DNA of 41,448 nucleotides from Acidobacteriota bacterium (GTDB lineage Bacteria; Acidobacteriota; Terriglobia; Terriglobales; Acidobacteriaceae): NCBI GenBank assembly GCA_021804655.1, contig JAJZHE010000007.1, positions 1 to 41,448 of the forward strand, read 5' to 3'. Shown piece by piece: positions 17,350 to 27,196 of this stretch (position 1 is its first letter; each line of letters starts with the position of its first letter). The notes under the pieces were generated by a model. It saw only the letters and a program-made list of their open reading frames with translations, ran no database searches and was not told where the DNA came from. The position numbers and the translations under genes were made by a program.

Positions 17350-18459
17350 TCATTTTGCCGCATACTGCTTGGTCACGCCGGTCCGTTCGTTCGTCACCGT
17401 AAAGCTACCACTGCGAGATACGGTCAGCTCCAGTCCATATCCAGAGTCCTTGGCTTGAGGATCTTTCGCTCGGTCCAGATTTGCGATGTACGCATCCGGA
17501 GCATTCCACGTTGCTCCGCCCTCCATCGAGTAGTGCAACTGCCACCAGTTCTCCAGTCCAGGCGCAGACTTGAGCGTCTTGAACGTTGCCGGAGAGCCTC
17601 CCTTCAGCGCACCATTGTCCATAATCGCAATCCGCGGATGCAGCGCATCCACCAGAGCCGGACTGGAGCTTGGATACCAGCCGTGATGGCTCACCACAAG
17701 AATCTGCGCTGTCCCCAGCTTGTTCACCGGACACATCAGCTCCACTTCCTTGTCGCTCGTCAGGTCGCCCAGGTCCACGATTCGCACCTGCCCAAACTGA
17801 ATCACCGTTCCCAGCGATCGTGAATTCTCCGTCTCGTCATGCGGATACTTCGGTAGATTCGCGCAATACGGATTCTGCTCGCCGGCGCCGGGCAGCGGAT
17901 GGTCAATCACCTTCCAGTCCGCCGTCACCGCAGTTGCAACCAACCCCGTCAGCGGAAGCTTTTCGCCTGGCTGCATCACCACGCGCTTCACATGGTGCTC
18001 ATCCAGCGCTTTCAGGTACGCAGCATAGTTTCCCGCTACGTCTTTCGTCAGCTCACGATACGGCCCATGGTCCAGAAACTCGCCCACTGGAATCCGCGCC
18101 AGCAACTGCGGCACACCACCTACGTGATCGTCGTGAAAGTGGGTAATCAGCACGGCGTCGATCCGTTTCAGTCCAGCTTTGTGAGCCGCAGCCACAATGC
18201 GATCCGCATCGCGTCCATCGTGATCTGCCCATCCGGTATCCACCAGAAGACTCGTGCCCGTCGGCGTTACAAACAGCGTCGATTGCCCACCCTCCACGTC
18301 CATGAAGTAGACATGCAGTTTGCCATCCTGCGCCGCGCTCTTTGCTGCGTGACCCATTCCCGACTGCGCCACTGCCATCATGCCTGCCAGAGCCATCACC
18401 CCGGCCACAGCCAAACGTCCTGTTCCTGCCTGCATCCTCATCCTCCTGAATCGTTTCAC
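17350..18459 (-). CDS. Secreted metallo-beta-lactamase-fold hydrolase (ComEC/Rec2-type domain)
   Basis: Signal-like N-terminus, FMDVEGGQSTLFVTPTGTSLLVDTGW, LITHFHDDHVGG, ILVVSHHGWYPSSSPALVDALHPRIAIMDNG. Confidence 0.88.
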   Translation of the reverse strand: MKRFRRMRMQAGTGRLAVAGVMALAGMMAVAQSGMGHAAKSAAQDGKLHVYFMDVEGGQSTLFVTPTGTSLLVDTGWADHDGRDADRIVAAAHKAGLKRIDAVLITHFHDDHVGGVPQLLARIPVGEFLDHGPYRELTKDVAGNYAAYLKALDEHHVKRVVMQPGEKLPLTGLVATAVTADWKVIDHPLPGAGEQNPYCANLPKYPHDETENSRSLGTVIQFGQVRIVDLGDLTSDKEVELMCPVNKLGTAQILVVSHHGWYPSSSPALVDALHPRIAIMDNGALKGGSPATFKTLKSAPGLENWWQLHYSMEGGATWNAPDAYIANLDRAKDPQAKDSGYGLELTVSRSGSFTVTNERTGVTKQYAAK

Positions 18460-18799
18460 GTGCGCCCCGCGCCCGTTCAGCGCAGCACACCGATTCTAGA
18501 GCATTCTTGCTCATTGTCGATGCAGGCAGGCAGTAGTTTGTGTGGCTTTACAGGTAGGAAAAGCCATACTGAAAGTGTTGCGACGGGAGCACTGGGAGCG
18601 AAAACGCTCACGCGCGCTTCCTTCATCTCCTGTGAGCGCTCCATGTTTCATCTGGAACCGCATCGGCAGCAAGTCCATGGGAGCGCCAGAGCGCCAGAAC
18701 GGCTGACGCGGGCAAATCACGTTAAGATACAGGCTGAGTTCACACGGCCATCTGTGCGCACGGCTGCACAGTTTGGGGACCGTGTTTCAGGAGCCAGAA

Positions 18800-20884
18800 A
18801 TGCCCCGCCATCTTCGCACTTTGCTTGCTTTTGTGATTTGTAGCGCAACGCTGACCTCGGCGTTTGCACAAAGTTCCCGGCAGGCAACCACAGTCGATCT
18901 TCCGCCTGTGATGCCCATGCCATCCAGTATTCAGATTCAGCCTGGGGTCTTGCCGTTGGATGGACACTTCCGCGTCGAACTGACGGGATATTCGGAGCCG
19001 CGCCTGGTGCGCGCGCGCGCGCGCTTTCTGAATCGGCTCTCGGCCGAGACCGGCATTTTATTTGGGTTGGAGGGGGACGAAGACACGCCGCGCGAAGCGA
19101 CGCAGCGTCTGGTGGTGCATACTGGCAAAGCCAGTGCCGCTGTGCAGAAACTGGGCGAGGATGAAAGCTATCATCTGGCGATCGATGCGCAGGGCGCTCA
19201 GTTGTCGGCACCGAATCCGCTTGGCGTTCTGCGTGGATTGCAGACGTTTCTGCAGATGGTCAAAGCATCGCCGCAGGGATTCGTCGTTCCCTATGCTGTG
19301 ATCGACGATCAACCGCGCTTTCCGTGGCGCGGGCTGATGATTGACGCTTCACGCCACTTCATTCCCCTGCCGGTCATCCTGCGCAATCTTGACGCGATGG
19401 AGACGGTGAAGCTGAACGTCTTCCACTGGCACTTGTCGGACGATCAGGGTTTCCGCGTCGAAAGCCGGGTCTTTCCGCTGTTACAGGAAAAAGGCTCGAA
19501 CGGACAGTTTTATACGCAGGAGCAGATTCGCGAGGTGATTGCCTACGCGCGCGATCGAGGCATTCGCGTGGTGCCGGAGTTTGACATGCCAGCCCATGCA
19601 ACAAGCTGGCTCGTGGGCTATCCGCAATTGGGCAGTGCGAAGGGACCGTACAGCATTGCGGATCGGTTTGGAGTGTTGGACGGAGCCATCGATCCGACGC
19701 GCGAGAGCACCTATCTTTTTCTCAATCGTTTTGTGGGTGAGATGACCACGTTGTTTCCCGATGCGTATTTTCACATTGGCGGCGATGAGTGCAATGGCAA
19801 GGAATGGGATGCGAATGCGCACATCCAGCAGTTCATGCGCCTGCATCACATCAAGGACAATGCAGCGTTGCAGGCTTTCTTCACGGCGCGTGTGGAGCGG
19901 CTGGTGACAGCGCACGGCAAGGTCGTCGAGGGATGGGACGAGGTGCTTCAGCCGGAGACGCCAAAGCAGGTGGTCATCCAGTCCTGGCGTGGTCGGGAGT
20001 CGTTGTTGCATGCGGCGCAGCACGGCTATCGCGCCTTGCTTTCGACCGGATATTACCTGGACCTGAATCAATCCGCGGCAGAGCATTACAGCGTCGATCC
20101 GCTGGCCGGAATTGCCGACAAGCTGACGCCAGCTCAGACCAAAAACATTCTCGGGGGCGAAGCCGCCATCTGGAGCGAATATGTGGATGGCCAGACGATC
20201 GACACGCGCATCTGGCCGCGCATGGCGGCCATTGCCGAGCGCCTGTGGTCGCCGACAGAGGTGAACGATGTCAACAGCATGTATCGACGGCTGGACGTGT
20301 TCCGTGTTCGTCTGGCTGCCTGGGGCGTCAATCCACGCGCAACCACCCGGACGATGCTGGAAAGCATCTCCGGCGATCCAGACCCGACTGCGTTGCGTGT
20401 TCTGGCTTCGGCTGTCCAGCCACCGCAGGGGTATGCGCGCGGCGGGCTGCAACCGGCTTACACCTATACGCCACTGAATCATCTGGTCGATGCGATTCCT
20501 CCGGAGAGCGAAGCAGCGCGGCAATTCCAGAGATTGGCGACCGCCATCGCCTCCGGCCAGGCGACGCAGGCTGAGTGGGAGCAGGCGCGCGCCATGCTGA
20601 ACCGGTGGCGCGGGAACCAGCAAAAGCTGGCACCGATGCTCGATCGTTCTGCGTTGACGGCAGAGCTTGGACCGGTCTCTGCAACCTTGAATCGCGTGGC
20701 TGCGATCGGTCTGGACGCGATGCTGGAGATCGAAGGCGGACAACACTCCACAACGGAGATGACGACGGAGTGGGAACGTGAATTGAAGGCGGCAGAAGCG
20801 CCGCAAGCAGTGCTCATTCTGCCGATCGTTGCTCCGGTGCGGGCACTGGTGGAGGCTGCGGCAGCGCCGACATCTGCGCGTTGA
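18800..20884 (+). CDS. Glycoside hydrolase family 20, beta-N-acetylhexosaminidase
   Basis: RFPWRGLMIDASRHFIPLPVILRNLDAMETVKLNVFHWHLSDDQGFRVE, catalytic DAYFHIGGDECNGKEW. ATG 18800 gives a signal peptide. Confidence 0.94.
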   Translation: MPRHLRTLLAFVICSATLTSAFAQSSRQATTVDLPPVMPMPSSIQIQPGVLPLDGHFRVELTGYSEPRLVRARARFLNRLSAETGILFGLEGDEDTPREATQRLVVHTGKASAAVQKLGEDESYHLAIDAQGAQLSAPNPLGVLRGLQTFLQMVKASPQGFVVPYAVIDDQPRFPWRGLMIDASRHFIPLPVILRNLDAMETVKLNVFHWHLSDDQGFRVESRVFPLLQEKGSNGQFYTQEQIREVIAYARDRGIRVVPEFDMPAHATSWLVGYPQLGSAKGPYSIADRFGVLDGAIDPTRESTYLFLNRFVGEMTTLFPDAYFHIGGDECNGKEWDANAHIQQFMRLHHIKDNAALQAFFTARVERLVTAHGKVVEGWDEVLQPETPKQVVIQSWRGRESLLHAAQHGYRALLSTGYYLDLNQSAAEHYSVDPLAGIADKLTPAQTKNILGGEAAIWSEYVDGQTIDTRIWPRMAAIAERLWSPTEVNDVNSMYRRLDVFRVRLAAWGVNPRATTRTMLESISGDPDPTALRVLASAVQPPQGYARGGLQPAYTYTPLNHLVDAIPPESEAARQFQRLATAIASGQATQAEWEQARAMLNRWRGNQQKLAPMLDRSALTAELGPVSATLNRVAAIGLDAMLEIEGGQHSTTEMTTEWERELKAAEAPQAVLILPIVAPVRALVEAAAAPTSAR

Positions 20885-20938
20885 GGCAATGACCGGAGGC
20901 TTGCATTACATCGATTTAGCTGATAGAAAGAGTGCGCG

Positions 20939-23824
20939 ATGAAGATGCACTCGATGTGTGCTGGAATTGTGTGCGGGATGACCGCAACACTTGCCTTTGG
21001 ACTGGGACAGCCGAAGATGGTTGCCTTTCAACCGGCCTCCGGAGCCTTTTCCCTGGCGGCGAACGGACGTACGGCGACGCTGCTGCTGGATCCGGCTGAC
21101 GATCCGGGTGTCCTGCGCGCGGCAGGCGATTTTCGCCAGGATATTGACCGCGTGACCGGCTTGACGCCGACGCTCGTCACCGAAGTGCAGCCGAAGGGGA
21201 AACAGGCTGAAGTTGTCATCATTGGCACGCTCGGCCACAGCGCGCTCATCGATCGACTTGTGCGCGCGCACAGAATCGATCTCTCAGCGATTGCGGGCAA
21301 GTGGGAAGCGACGCTGACCGAAGTTGTGGATCATCCGTTACCGGGGATCCAGCGTGCATTGGTCATTGCAGGCAGCGACAAACGCGGCACCATCTATGGA
21401 ATGTACGATCTCTCGGAGCAGATCGGCGTCTCGCCCTGGTACTGGTGGGCCGATGTTCCCGTGCAACACCATGAAGCGCTCTTCGTGCTGCCTGGAGCAC
21501 ATATTTCCGGCGAGCCTGCGGTACGCTATCGCGGCATCTTCCTGAACGATGAAGCACCTGCGCTCACTGGGTGGGTGAATGAGCGCTACGGCGGATATAA
21601 CCATCGTTTTTACGCGCACGTCTTTGAACTGCTGCTGCGGCTGCACGCCAATTATCTGTGGCCTGCAATGTGGGGCAGCGCGTTCAACGAAGACGATCCG
21701 GAAAATCCCAAACTGGCCAATCTGTACGGCATCGTCATGGGCACATCGCACCATGAGCCGATGTTGCGCGCACAGCAGGAGTGGAAGCGGCACGGCGTTG
21801 GACCGTGGAACTTCTCAACCAACGCGCCGGAACTGGAAAAGTTCTGGACCGAGGGCATTGAGCGCAACGGCAACTACGAAAGCACGATTACGCTGGGCAT
21901 GCGCGGCGACGGTGACATGCCGATGACGGGTGGACAGAATATTGAGCTGCTGGAGCAGATTGTCGCCGCACAGCGCGCGATTCTGGATGCACACAGCACC
22001 CCGAGGCTGAAGGCGGATCTCAAGGTGTGGGCGCTTTACAAGGAAGTGCAGGGTTACTACGAAAGCGGCATGCGCGTGCCCGACGATGTGACGCTGTTGT
22101 GGAGCGACGATAACTGGGGCAATATTCGCCGTTTGCCCACTCAGGCGGAACGGGCGCGCAGCGGCGGGGCAGGCATCTACTACCACTTCGACTATGTGGG
22201 CGATCCACGCAATTACAAATGGCTCAATACCAACCCCATCCCCAAGGTGTGGGAACAGATGCACCTGGCTGTGGAGTACGGTGCGACGCGCATCTGGGTG
22301 GTCAACGTTGGCGACCTGAAGCCGATGGAGTTTCCGATCGAGTTTTTCCTGAGCTATGCGCGCGATCCTGAGCGCTGGGGCAAGGATCAGCTCAACGAGT
22401 TCACGCGTCTCTGGGCCGCGCGCGAGTTCGGGCCGGAGCATGCGGAAGCGATTGCAGCCATGATGGCCGAGTATACGAAGATGAATGGGTGGCGCAAGCC
22501 GGAGCTGATCGATCCGACGACCTTCAGCCTGACCCACTACAACGAAGCGGATCGCGTGGAAGCGCAGTGGAAGAAACTGGAAGACGATGCAACGACCCTC
22601 GGCAAGCAACTTCCTGCCAGCGAGCAGGATGCGTATTTCGAGCTGGTGCTGCACCCGATTCTGGCTTCGGGCACAGTGACGCGACTTTACATCACAGCCG
22701 GACGCAATCGCCTCTACGCTGCCGAAGGCCGAGCCAGCGCCAATGCTCTGGCGGACGAAGCGCGCGCGCTTTTTGCGGAAGATGCAACCATCCGTCATCG
22801 CTATAATCACGAAATTGCAGGCGGGAAATGGAACCATATGATGGACCAGACGCATCTTGGCTACACCTGGTGGCAGGAGCCGCCGGTGAACGTGATGCCT
22901 GCGGTGAGCCAGGTGCAGTTGTGGCCCGAGGCGCGCATGAGCGTGCTGAGTGAAGGGACGACATCGTTCTATCAGAAGCAGGAGCTGCACTTCGATCATT
23001 TTGCGCGGCAGACGCGATTCTTTGACGTTTTCAATCGCGGCTCAAAGCCGTTTCAGTTCAGCGTCTCTGCGGATCAGCCCTGGGTCCACGTAAGTATCCA
23101 GCAGGGAACGGTGATCAGCGAGCAGCGCGTTCAGGTGACGGTGGACTGGACGCATCTCCAGCCTGGAGAATCGACGGGCACCATCACGGTCAGCCAGGCG
23201 CAATCGGCAGCTCGCGCGCCGACGTTCAAAATTGCTGTGATCGCATCGGTCGCCCAGGGCGTGACGCCGTCAACTTTGGACGGATTTGCGGAAAGCGACG
23301 GGCTGGTGGCGATGGAAGCTGAGGACACAACAGCGCGAGTCGCTGTGGCTACAGCTCACTGGGGCCGCATTCCAGACTACGGGCTGACGCGCTCCGGAAT
23401 GACGATCTTTCCGGTCACCGCAGCCAGTATTCGCACGACGCAAAACGCTCCACGGCTTGATTACAAGATGTATCTCTTCGACACGGGCGCGATGAATCTG
23501 GACGTGTCGGTTGGCCCTTCGTTGAACTTCGTTCCTGGCCGTGGCCTGCGCTTTGCAGTGTGGCTGGATGACGGACAACCGCAGATCGTGGATGCGCTGG
23601 CCGACTTGTCGGAGAAGACGTGGGCAAAAGTCGTCAGCGATGAGATACGCCACGTCACCGTCGCGATGCAGGTGGCGCAGCCCGGCTACCATACGCTGCA
23701 TCTGGCGATGGTCGATCCGGGACTGGTGGTCGAACGCCTGGTGCTGGCAGCGCCGGGCAGCCTGAAGGCCAGTTATCTGGGACCACCGGAGAGTCCTCAC
23801 GCCCTGCCTGCTGCAGCCCATTGA
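20939..23824 (+). CDS. Glycoside hydrolase family 115 (xylan alpha-glucuronidase-type)
   Basis: GTIYGMYDLSEQIGVSPWYWWADVPV, RGIFLNDEAPALTGWVNERYGGYNHRFYAHVFELLLRLHANYLWPAMWGSAFNEDDP, MGTSHHEPMLRAQQEW, LLWSDDNWGNIRRLP. Confidence 0.92.
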   Translation: MKMHSMCAGIVCGMTATLAFGLGQPKMVAFQPASGAFSLAANGRTATLLLDPADDPGVLRAAGDFRQDIDRVTGLTPTLVTEVQPKGKQAEVVIIGTLGHSALIDRLVRAHRIDLSAIAGKWEATLTEVVDHPLPGIQRALVIAGSDKRGTIYGMYDLSEQIGVSPWYWWADVPVQHHEALFVLPGAHISGEPAVRYRGIFLNDEAPALTGWVNERYGGYNHRFYAHVFELLLRLHANYLWPAMWGSAFNEDDPENPKLANLYGIVMGTSHHEPMLRAQQEWKRHGVGPWNFSTNAPELEKFWTEGIERNGNYESTITLGMRGDGDMPMTGGQNIELLEQIVAAQRAILDAHSTPRLKADLKVWALYKEVQGYYESGMRVPDDVTLLWSDDNWGNIRRLPTQAERARSGGAGIYYHFDYVGDPRNYKWLNTNPIPKVWEQMHLAVEYGATRIWVVNVGDLKPMEFPIEFFLSYARDPERWGKDQLNEFTRLWAAREFGPEHAEAIAAMMAEYTKMNGWRKPELIDPTTFSLTHYNEADRVEAQWKKLEDDATTLGKQLPASEQDAYFELVLHPILASGTVTRLYITAGRNRLYAAEGRASANALADEARALFAEDATIRHRYNHEIAGGKWNHMMDQTHLGYTWWQEPPVNVMPAVSQVQLWPEARMSVLSEGTTSFYQKQELHFDHFARQTRFFDVFNRGSKPFQFSVSADQPWVHVSIQQGTVISEQRVQVTVDWTHLQPGESTGTITVSQAQSAARAPTFKIAVIASVAQGVTPSTLDGFAESDGLVAMEAEDTTARVAVATAHWGRIPDYGLTRSGMTIFPVTAASIRTTQNAPRLDYKMYLFDTGAMNLDVSVGPSLNFVPGRGLRFAVWLDDGQPQIVDALADLSEKTWAKVVSDEIRHVTVAMQVAQPGYHTLHLAMVDPGLVVERLVLAAPGSLKASYLGPPESPHALPAAAH

Positions 23825-23945
23825 GGCATACTGCCGCATACGGCTACATACTGCTCCTGCGATCAACTTGCTGCAGCTTCTATAATCGGCAGGGAGCGCG
23901 CGGGGATCTCTGCCGTTGGCGCAGATTTTTTTACGAGGACGAACG

Positions 23946-24695
23946 ATGAGCGAACTTGCAGGCCGAATTGCGCTGGTAACCGGGGCTTCACAGGGAATTG
24001 GGCGCGCGTGCGCATTGGAACTGGCGGCAAGGGGTGCTACGGTCGCGCTGGCAGCGCGCAATGAGGCTAAGCTCACCCAGGTGCGGTCCGAAATCGTCGC
24101 CGCCGGTGGAAGCGCGGAGATATTTCCTCTCGACATTGCCAGCGAAGAGTCGATCCGAAGCTGCGCAAAAGCCGTGTTGGACGGGCTGGGAACGGTCGCG
24201 ATTCTGGTGAACAACGCCGGCATCACGCGCGATGGGCTGGTGCTACGGATGAAGCGAGCCGATTGGGACGACGTACTCACGACCAATCTGACGGGCGCGT
24301 TTCTGCTCACGCAGTCGCTGCTGAGCGCGATGCTCAAAAATCGCTGGGGGCGCATCATCAACATCACCAGTGTTGTTGCGCGCACCGGGCAGGCGGGTCA
24401 GGTGAACTATGCCGCAAGCAAGGCGGGCCTGATCGGTATGACACGTTCGCTTGCGCGTGAGGTTGCAAGCCGCGGTATTACCGTCAATGCCGTTGCGCCC
24501 GGCTATATTGAAACGCCGATGACCGAGGTGTTGAACGAGGCGCAACGGGCAGCCATGATGCAGTCCATTCCGTTGGGCCGACCTGGAACCGACGGCGAGA
24601 TCGCCCACGCCATCGCGTATCTGGCCAGTGAAGGCGCCGGTTATGTGACCGGGCATGTTCTGGATGTGAACGGCGGCATGTTCATCGGCGGTTGA
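23946..24695 (+). CDS. fabG: 3-oxoacyl-ACP reductase FabG-type SDR
   Basis: ALVTGASQGIGRACALELAARGA, NNAGITRDGLVLRM, INITSVVARTGQAGQVNYAASKAGLIGMTRSLAREVASRGITVNAVAPGYIETPMT. Confidence 0.92.
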   Translation: MSELAGRIALVTGASQGIGRACALELAARGATVALAARNEAKLTQVRSEIVAAGGSAEIFPLDIASEESIRSCAKAVLDGLGTVAILVNNAGITRDGLVLRMKRADWDDVLTTNLTGAFLLTQSLLSAMLKNRWGRIINITSVVARTGQAGQVNYAASKAGLIGMTRSLAREVASRGITVNAVAPGYIETPMTEVLNEAQRAAMMQSIPLGRPGTDGEIAHAIAYLASEGAGYVTGHVLDVNGGMFIGG

Positions 24696-24813
24696 GGAGC
24701 TTCAGCCGATCTCCTGACCGATGTTTGTCCCGTCACAACACAAACCCTGAATTGCACGACCTTTGCTTCATGTTTTGCTTTGTCCTGCCGATGACCGTTT
24801 TGAGGGATTTGGT

Positions 24814-26136
24814 ATGGACGTTGAGGCTCATCCAAACGGTAGGCGCGCAGCCGCTGATGGGTTGAATTTACTCTGTGCGACGGATGCTGCAACACAAGAT
24901 GCGATGCAGTCCGCAATGCGTTATCTGGCTCGTCAGCCAATTTTGGACGCACATGGAAAAGTGCATGCTTATGAACTGCTGTTTCGTGCAGGACGTGAAT
25001 CCAGCTTTTACGGCGATCACACCATGGCGACGCGCAACGTGCTGGATCAAACCGTTTTCTACGGATTGCAAGCCATCACAAATGGTCGCTTAGCGTTTAT
25101 CAACTGCACACGTGAAGCTATTGTGGAAGAACAGGTTCGCGTTCTTCGTCCCGAAGAAACGGTGCTGGAGCTTCTGGAGACGTTGGAGCCGGATGCTGAA
25201 CTTTTGGCGGCCTGCACTCGATTGCATCGGGATGGCTATATGTTTGCGCTGGATGATTTTTCCTGGTCGGAGTCCTGGATTCCTTTTCTTGCGCTCGCTG
25301 CTTATGTGAAGGTGGATATTGAGCAGCTTGATGTTGTAGCGCGCACGGAGTTGATCGCGCATCTGCAAGCCTGCAAGGCTACGCCGCAACTGATCGCAGA
25401 ACGCATTGAGACTGAGGAAGATTTCCACCAGCTTCGGCGCGAAGGCTTCCTGTTGTTCCAGGGATATTTTTTTTCGCGGCCCGTCATCGTGGAAAACCGA
25501 ACGATCCCAACCAACAGAATGCTGCATCTGGATTTGCTGCGCGCGTTGCTGGACGAGCCTCTCGATCAGCACAATCTCAGCCTTCTGCTCAAACGCGACC
25601 CAGCACTCATGCTGCGACTTCTAAAACTAGTCAATTCCCCCATTTATGGAATGAGAAACGAGATTCATTCCATCCAGATGGCGCTGCAATTGGTAGGCGA
25701 CGCTGCATTTCGGCGTATGGCAACGCTGGCCATCGCCAGTGAGATGCTTGGCAATCGACCGCCTGAACTTCTTCAATTTGCCTTCCACCGCGCGCGTTTG
25801 TGCGAGATCGTTGCAAATGCACGGGGCATCGATGCAACGGAACAATATCTGGTCGGCATACTCAGCCTCGTTCCGGCTTTGTTGAGTGTATCGATGGAAG
25901 TCATCGTTCAACATCTTCCTCTCAGTCAGTCCATTCGGCAGGCGCTTCTTGGCGCAAAGAATCCGGAGCGCGCTACGCTCTGTTGGATGGAATGTCATGA
26001 GCACGGAGAATGGGCAAAATGCGATCTCATTGCCAATGCGATGGGAGTCGATCCTGCGGTTCTTGCACGTCATTACCTGGACGCACTGCAATGGGCGGTG
26101 GAGAATATGCCGCTTCAGTCCAGCTTCGAAGATTGA
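24814..26136 (+). CDS. EAL and HDOD domain protein (CdgJ/YuxH-type)
   Basis: YLARQPILDAHGKVHAYELLFRAG, FALDDFSW, YVKVDIEQLD, QLIAERIETEEDF, FQGYFFSRP, then HDOD (LLKRDPALMLRLLKLVNSPIYGMRNEIHSIQMALQLVG). Confidence 0.9.
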   Translation: MDVEAHPNGRRAAADGLNLLCATDAATQDAMQSAMRYLARQPILDAHGKVHAYELLFRAGRESSFYGDHTMATRNVLDQTVFYGLQAITNGRLAFINCTREAIVEEQVRVLRPEETVLELLETLEPDAELLAACTRLHRDGYMFALDDFSWSESWIPFLALAAYVKVDIEQLDVVARTELIAHLQACKATPQLIAERIETEEDFHQLRREGFLLFQGYFFSRPVIVENRTIPTNRMLHLDLLRALLDEPLDQHNLSLLLKRDPALMLRLLKLVNSPIYGMRNEIHSIQMALQLVGDAAFRRMATLAIASEMLGNRPPELLQFAFHRARLCEIVANARGIDATEQYLVGILSLVPALLSVSMEVIVQHLPLSQSIRQALLGAKNPERATLCWMECHEHGEWAKCDLIANAMGVDPAVLARHYLDALQWAVENMPLQSSFED

Positions 26137-26193
26137 TGTGAATTTTCCTCCAGTCGCATGCGATCTTTCTGGAGTCTCCTGCTTGAATCGTCT

Positions 26194-26228
26194 CTCATGA
26201 GACCCATAATCGACGCGGGTCTCATGAG
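26194..26228. terminator. Hairpin terminator between EAL-HDOD and DUF5666 genes
   Basis: Perfect 12-bp inverted repeat CTCATGAGACCC / ATAATCGACGC / GGGTCTCATGAG followed by CGTTTTC. Confidence 0.6.
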
Positions 26229-26262
26229 CGTTTTCTGAAACAAAGTGCAAAGAGAACGCAGC

Positions 26263-27087
26263 CTACTGTGATGATGCCGCGTGCTGTGCGGATCCGGTCT
26301 GCGCTGATCCAGTCTCCGCTGATCCAGTCTCCGCTGATCCTGCGGGTATCGCAAGGTTGGATCGCTTGATATCCCTGCGGAGATGCGAGGGCATCACTCG
26401 AATCGTGGTCGCGGTGAAGTTTCCGCTTGCTGCAGCACCAGCGATGTGAATCACATCGCCCGGCTTCAGGTCAGCCAGCGTAATGGCATCGCGCATCCTG
26501 CGAAATCGGGTGTTTTTGTCAACAAGGACAACATGCGGTGCGCGATCCACCATGCCGAGAATCGTCACCTGTGCTCCCTGAATGGAGGTGATGCTTCCCG
26601 CCAGCCAAGTCTTTCCATAGTTCGTCTCCAGGGTTTTTAATCGAGCTGCACGTGCAGGATCAAGGCGAACAATTGCCACCGCACCGACTGTCCTGGCTGT
26701 ATCGTCCACCTCTCCTACGGCCGTAATGGTATCGCCCGGGTGCAGGTCGGATGCAGCAATCTGTTGCATGTGAGGACGCGGACCGGCGCTCTGGCCATGC
26801 TGCTTCTGCCGTGAAGGCTGCTGCAGGATGCGCGTGTTGGCGTCGAAATGGATCGAATACGCGATGCCGCTATCCAGCTTGATTGTGACTGTCGAGGCAT
26901 CTGCACTGACCACCTTTCCCAGCACTCCACGCGCGCCTGGAAGCCATGTTCCCGTCCGCGCGCCCATGCCGGATGGATTGTCCGCCGCAGTTCCCTGAGC
27001 CAGGGCGATGCCACATCCTGCGCAGACCGTCATCGCTGCAAGCCATACGATGCTCACCTGAAGTATGACCGATCGTTTCCAACTCAT
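26263..27087 (-). CDS. DUF5666-like domain secreted protein
   Basis: Signal peptide from ATG 27087 (MSWKRSVILQVSIVWLAAMTVCAGCGIALAQ). Repeated beta-rich segments such as VLGKVVSADASTVTIKLDSG and LKPGDVIHIAGAAASGNFTATTIRV. Confidence 0.75.
   Translation of the reverse strand: MSWKRSVILQVSIVWLAAMTVCAGCGIALAQGTAADNPSGMGARTGTWLPGARGVLGKVVSADASTVTIKLDSGIAYSIHFDANTRILQQPSRQKQHGQSAGPRPHMQQIAASDLHPGDTITAVGEVDDTARTVGAVAIVRLDPARAARLKTLETNYGKTWLAGSITSIQGAQVTILGMVDRAPHVVLVDKNTRFRRMRDAITLADLKPGDVIHIAGAAASGNFTATTIRVMPSHLRRDIKRSNLAIPAGSAETGSAETGSAQTGSAQHAASSQ
26291..26340. repeat. 15-bp tandem repeat in the DUF5666 gene 3' end
   Basis: GATCCGGTCTGCGCT, GATCCAGTCTCCGCT, GATCCAGTCTCCGCT, GATCC. Encodes SAETG/SAQTG pentapeptides. 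Confidence 0.9.
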
Positions 27088-27196
27088 CGTCGCCTCCATT
27101 TCTTCCGCTGTAACGCGCTCAATTACATTAGACGAAAGATTTGCTTCCAAAGATGGCTCCGAATCATCCAATAGTCGCAGGAAAGAAATTGCACTC

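Noticed and set aside
19481-20806. 441-aa antisense ORF opposite GH20
   Set aside because: Low-complexity, Arg/His-rich translation with no family motif; the sense strand is a clear GH20.
21815-22999. 394-aa antisense ORF opposite GH115
   Set aside because: Overlaps conserved GH115 sequence; translation looks like a reverse-frame artefact.
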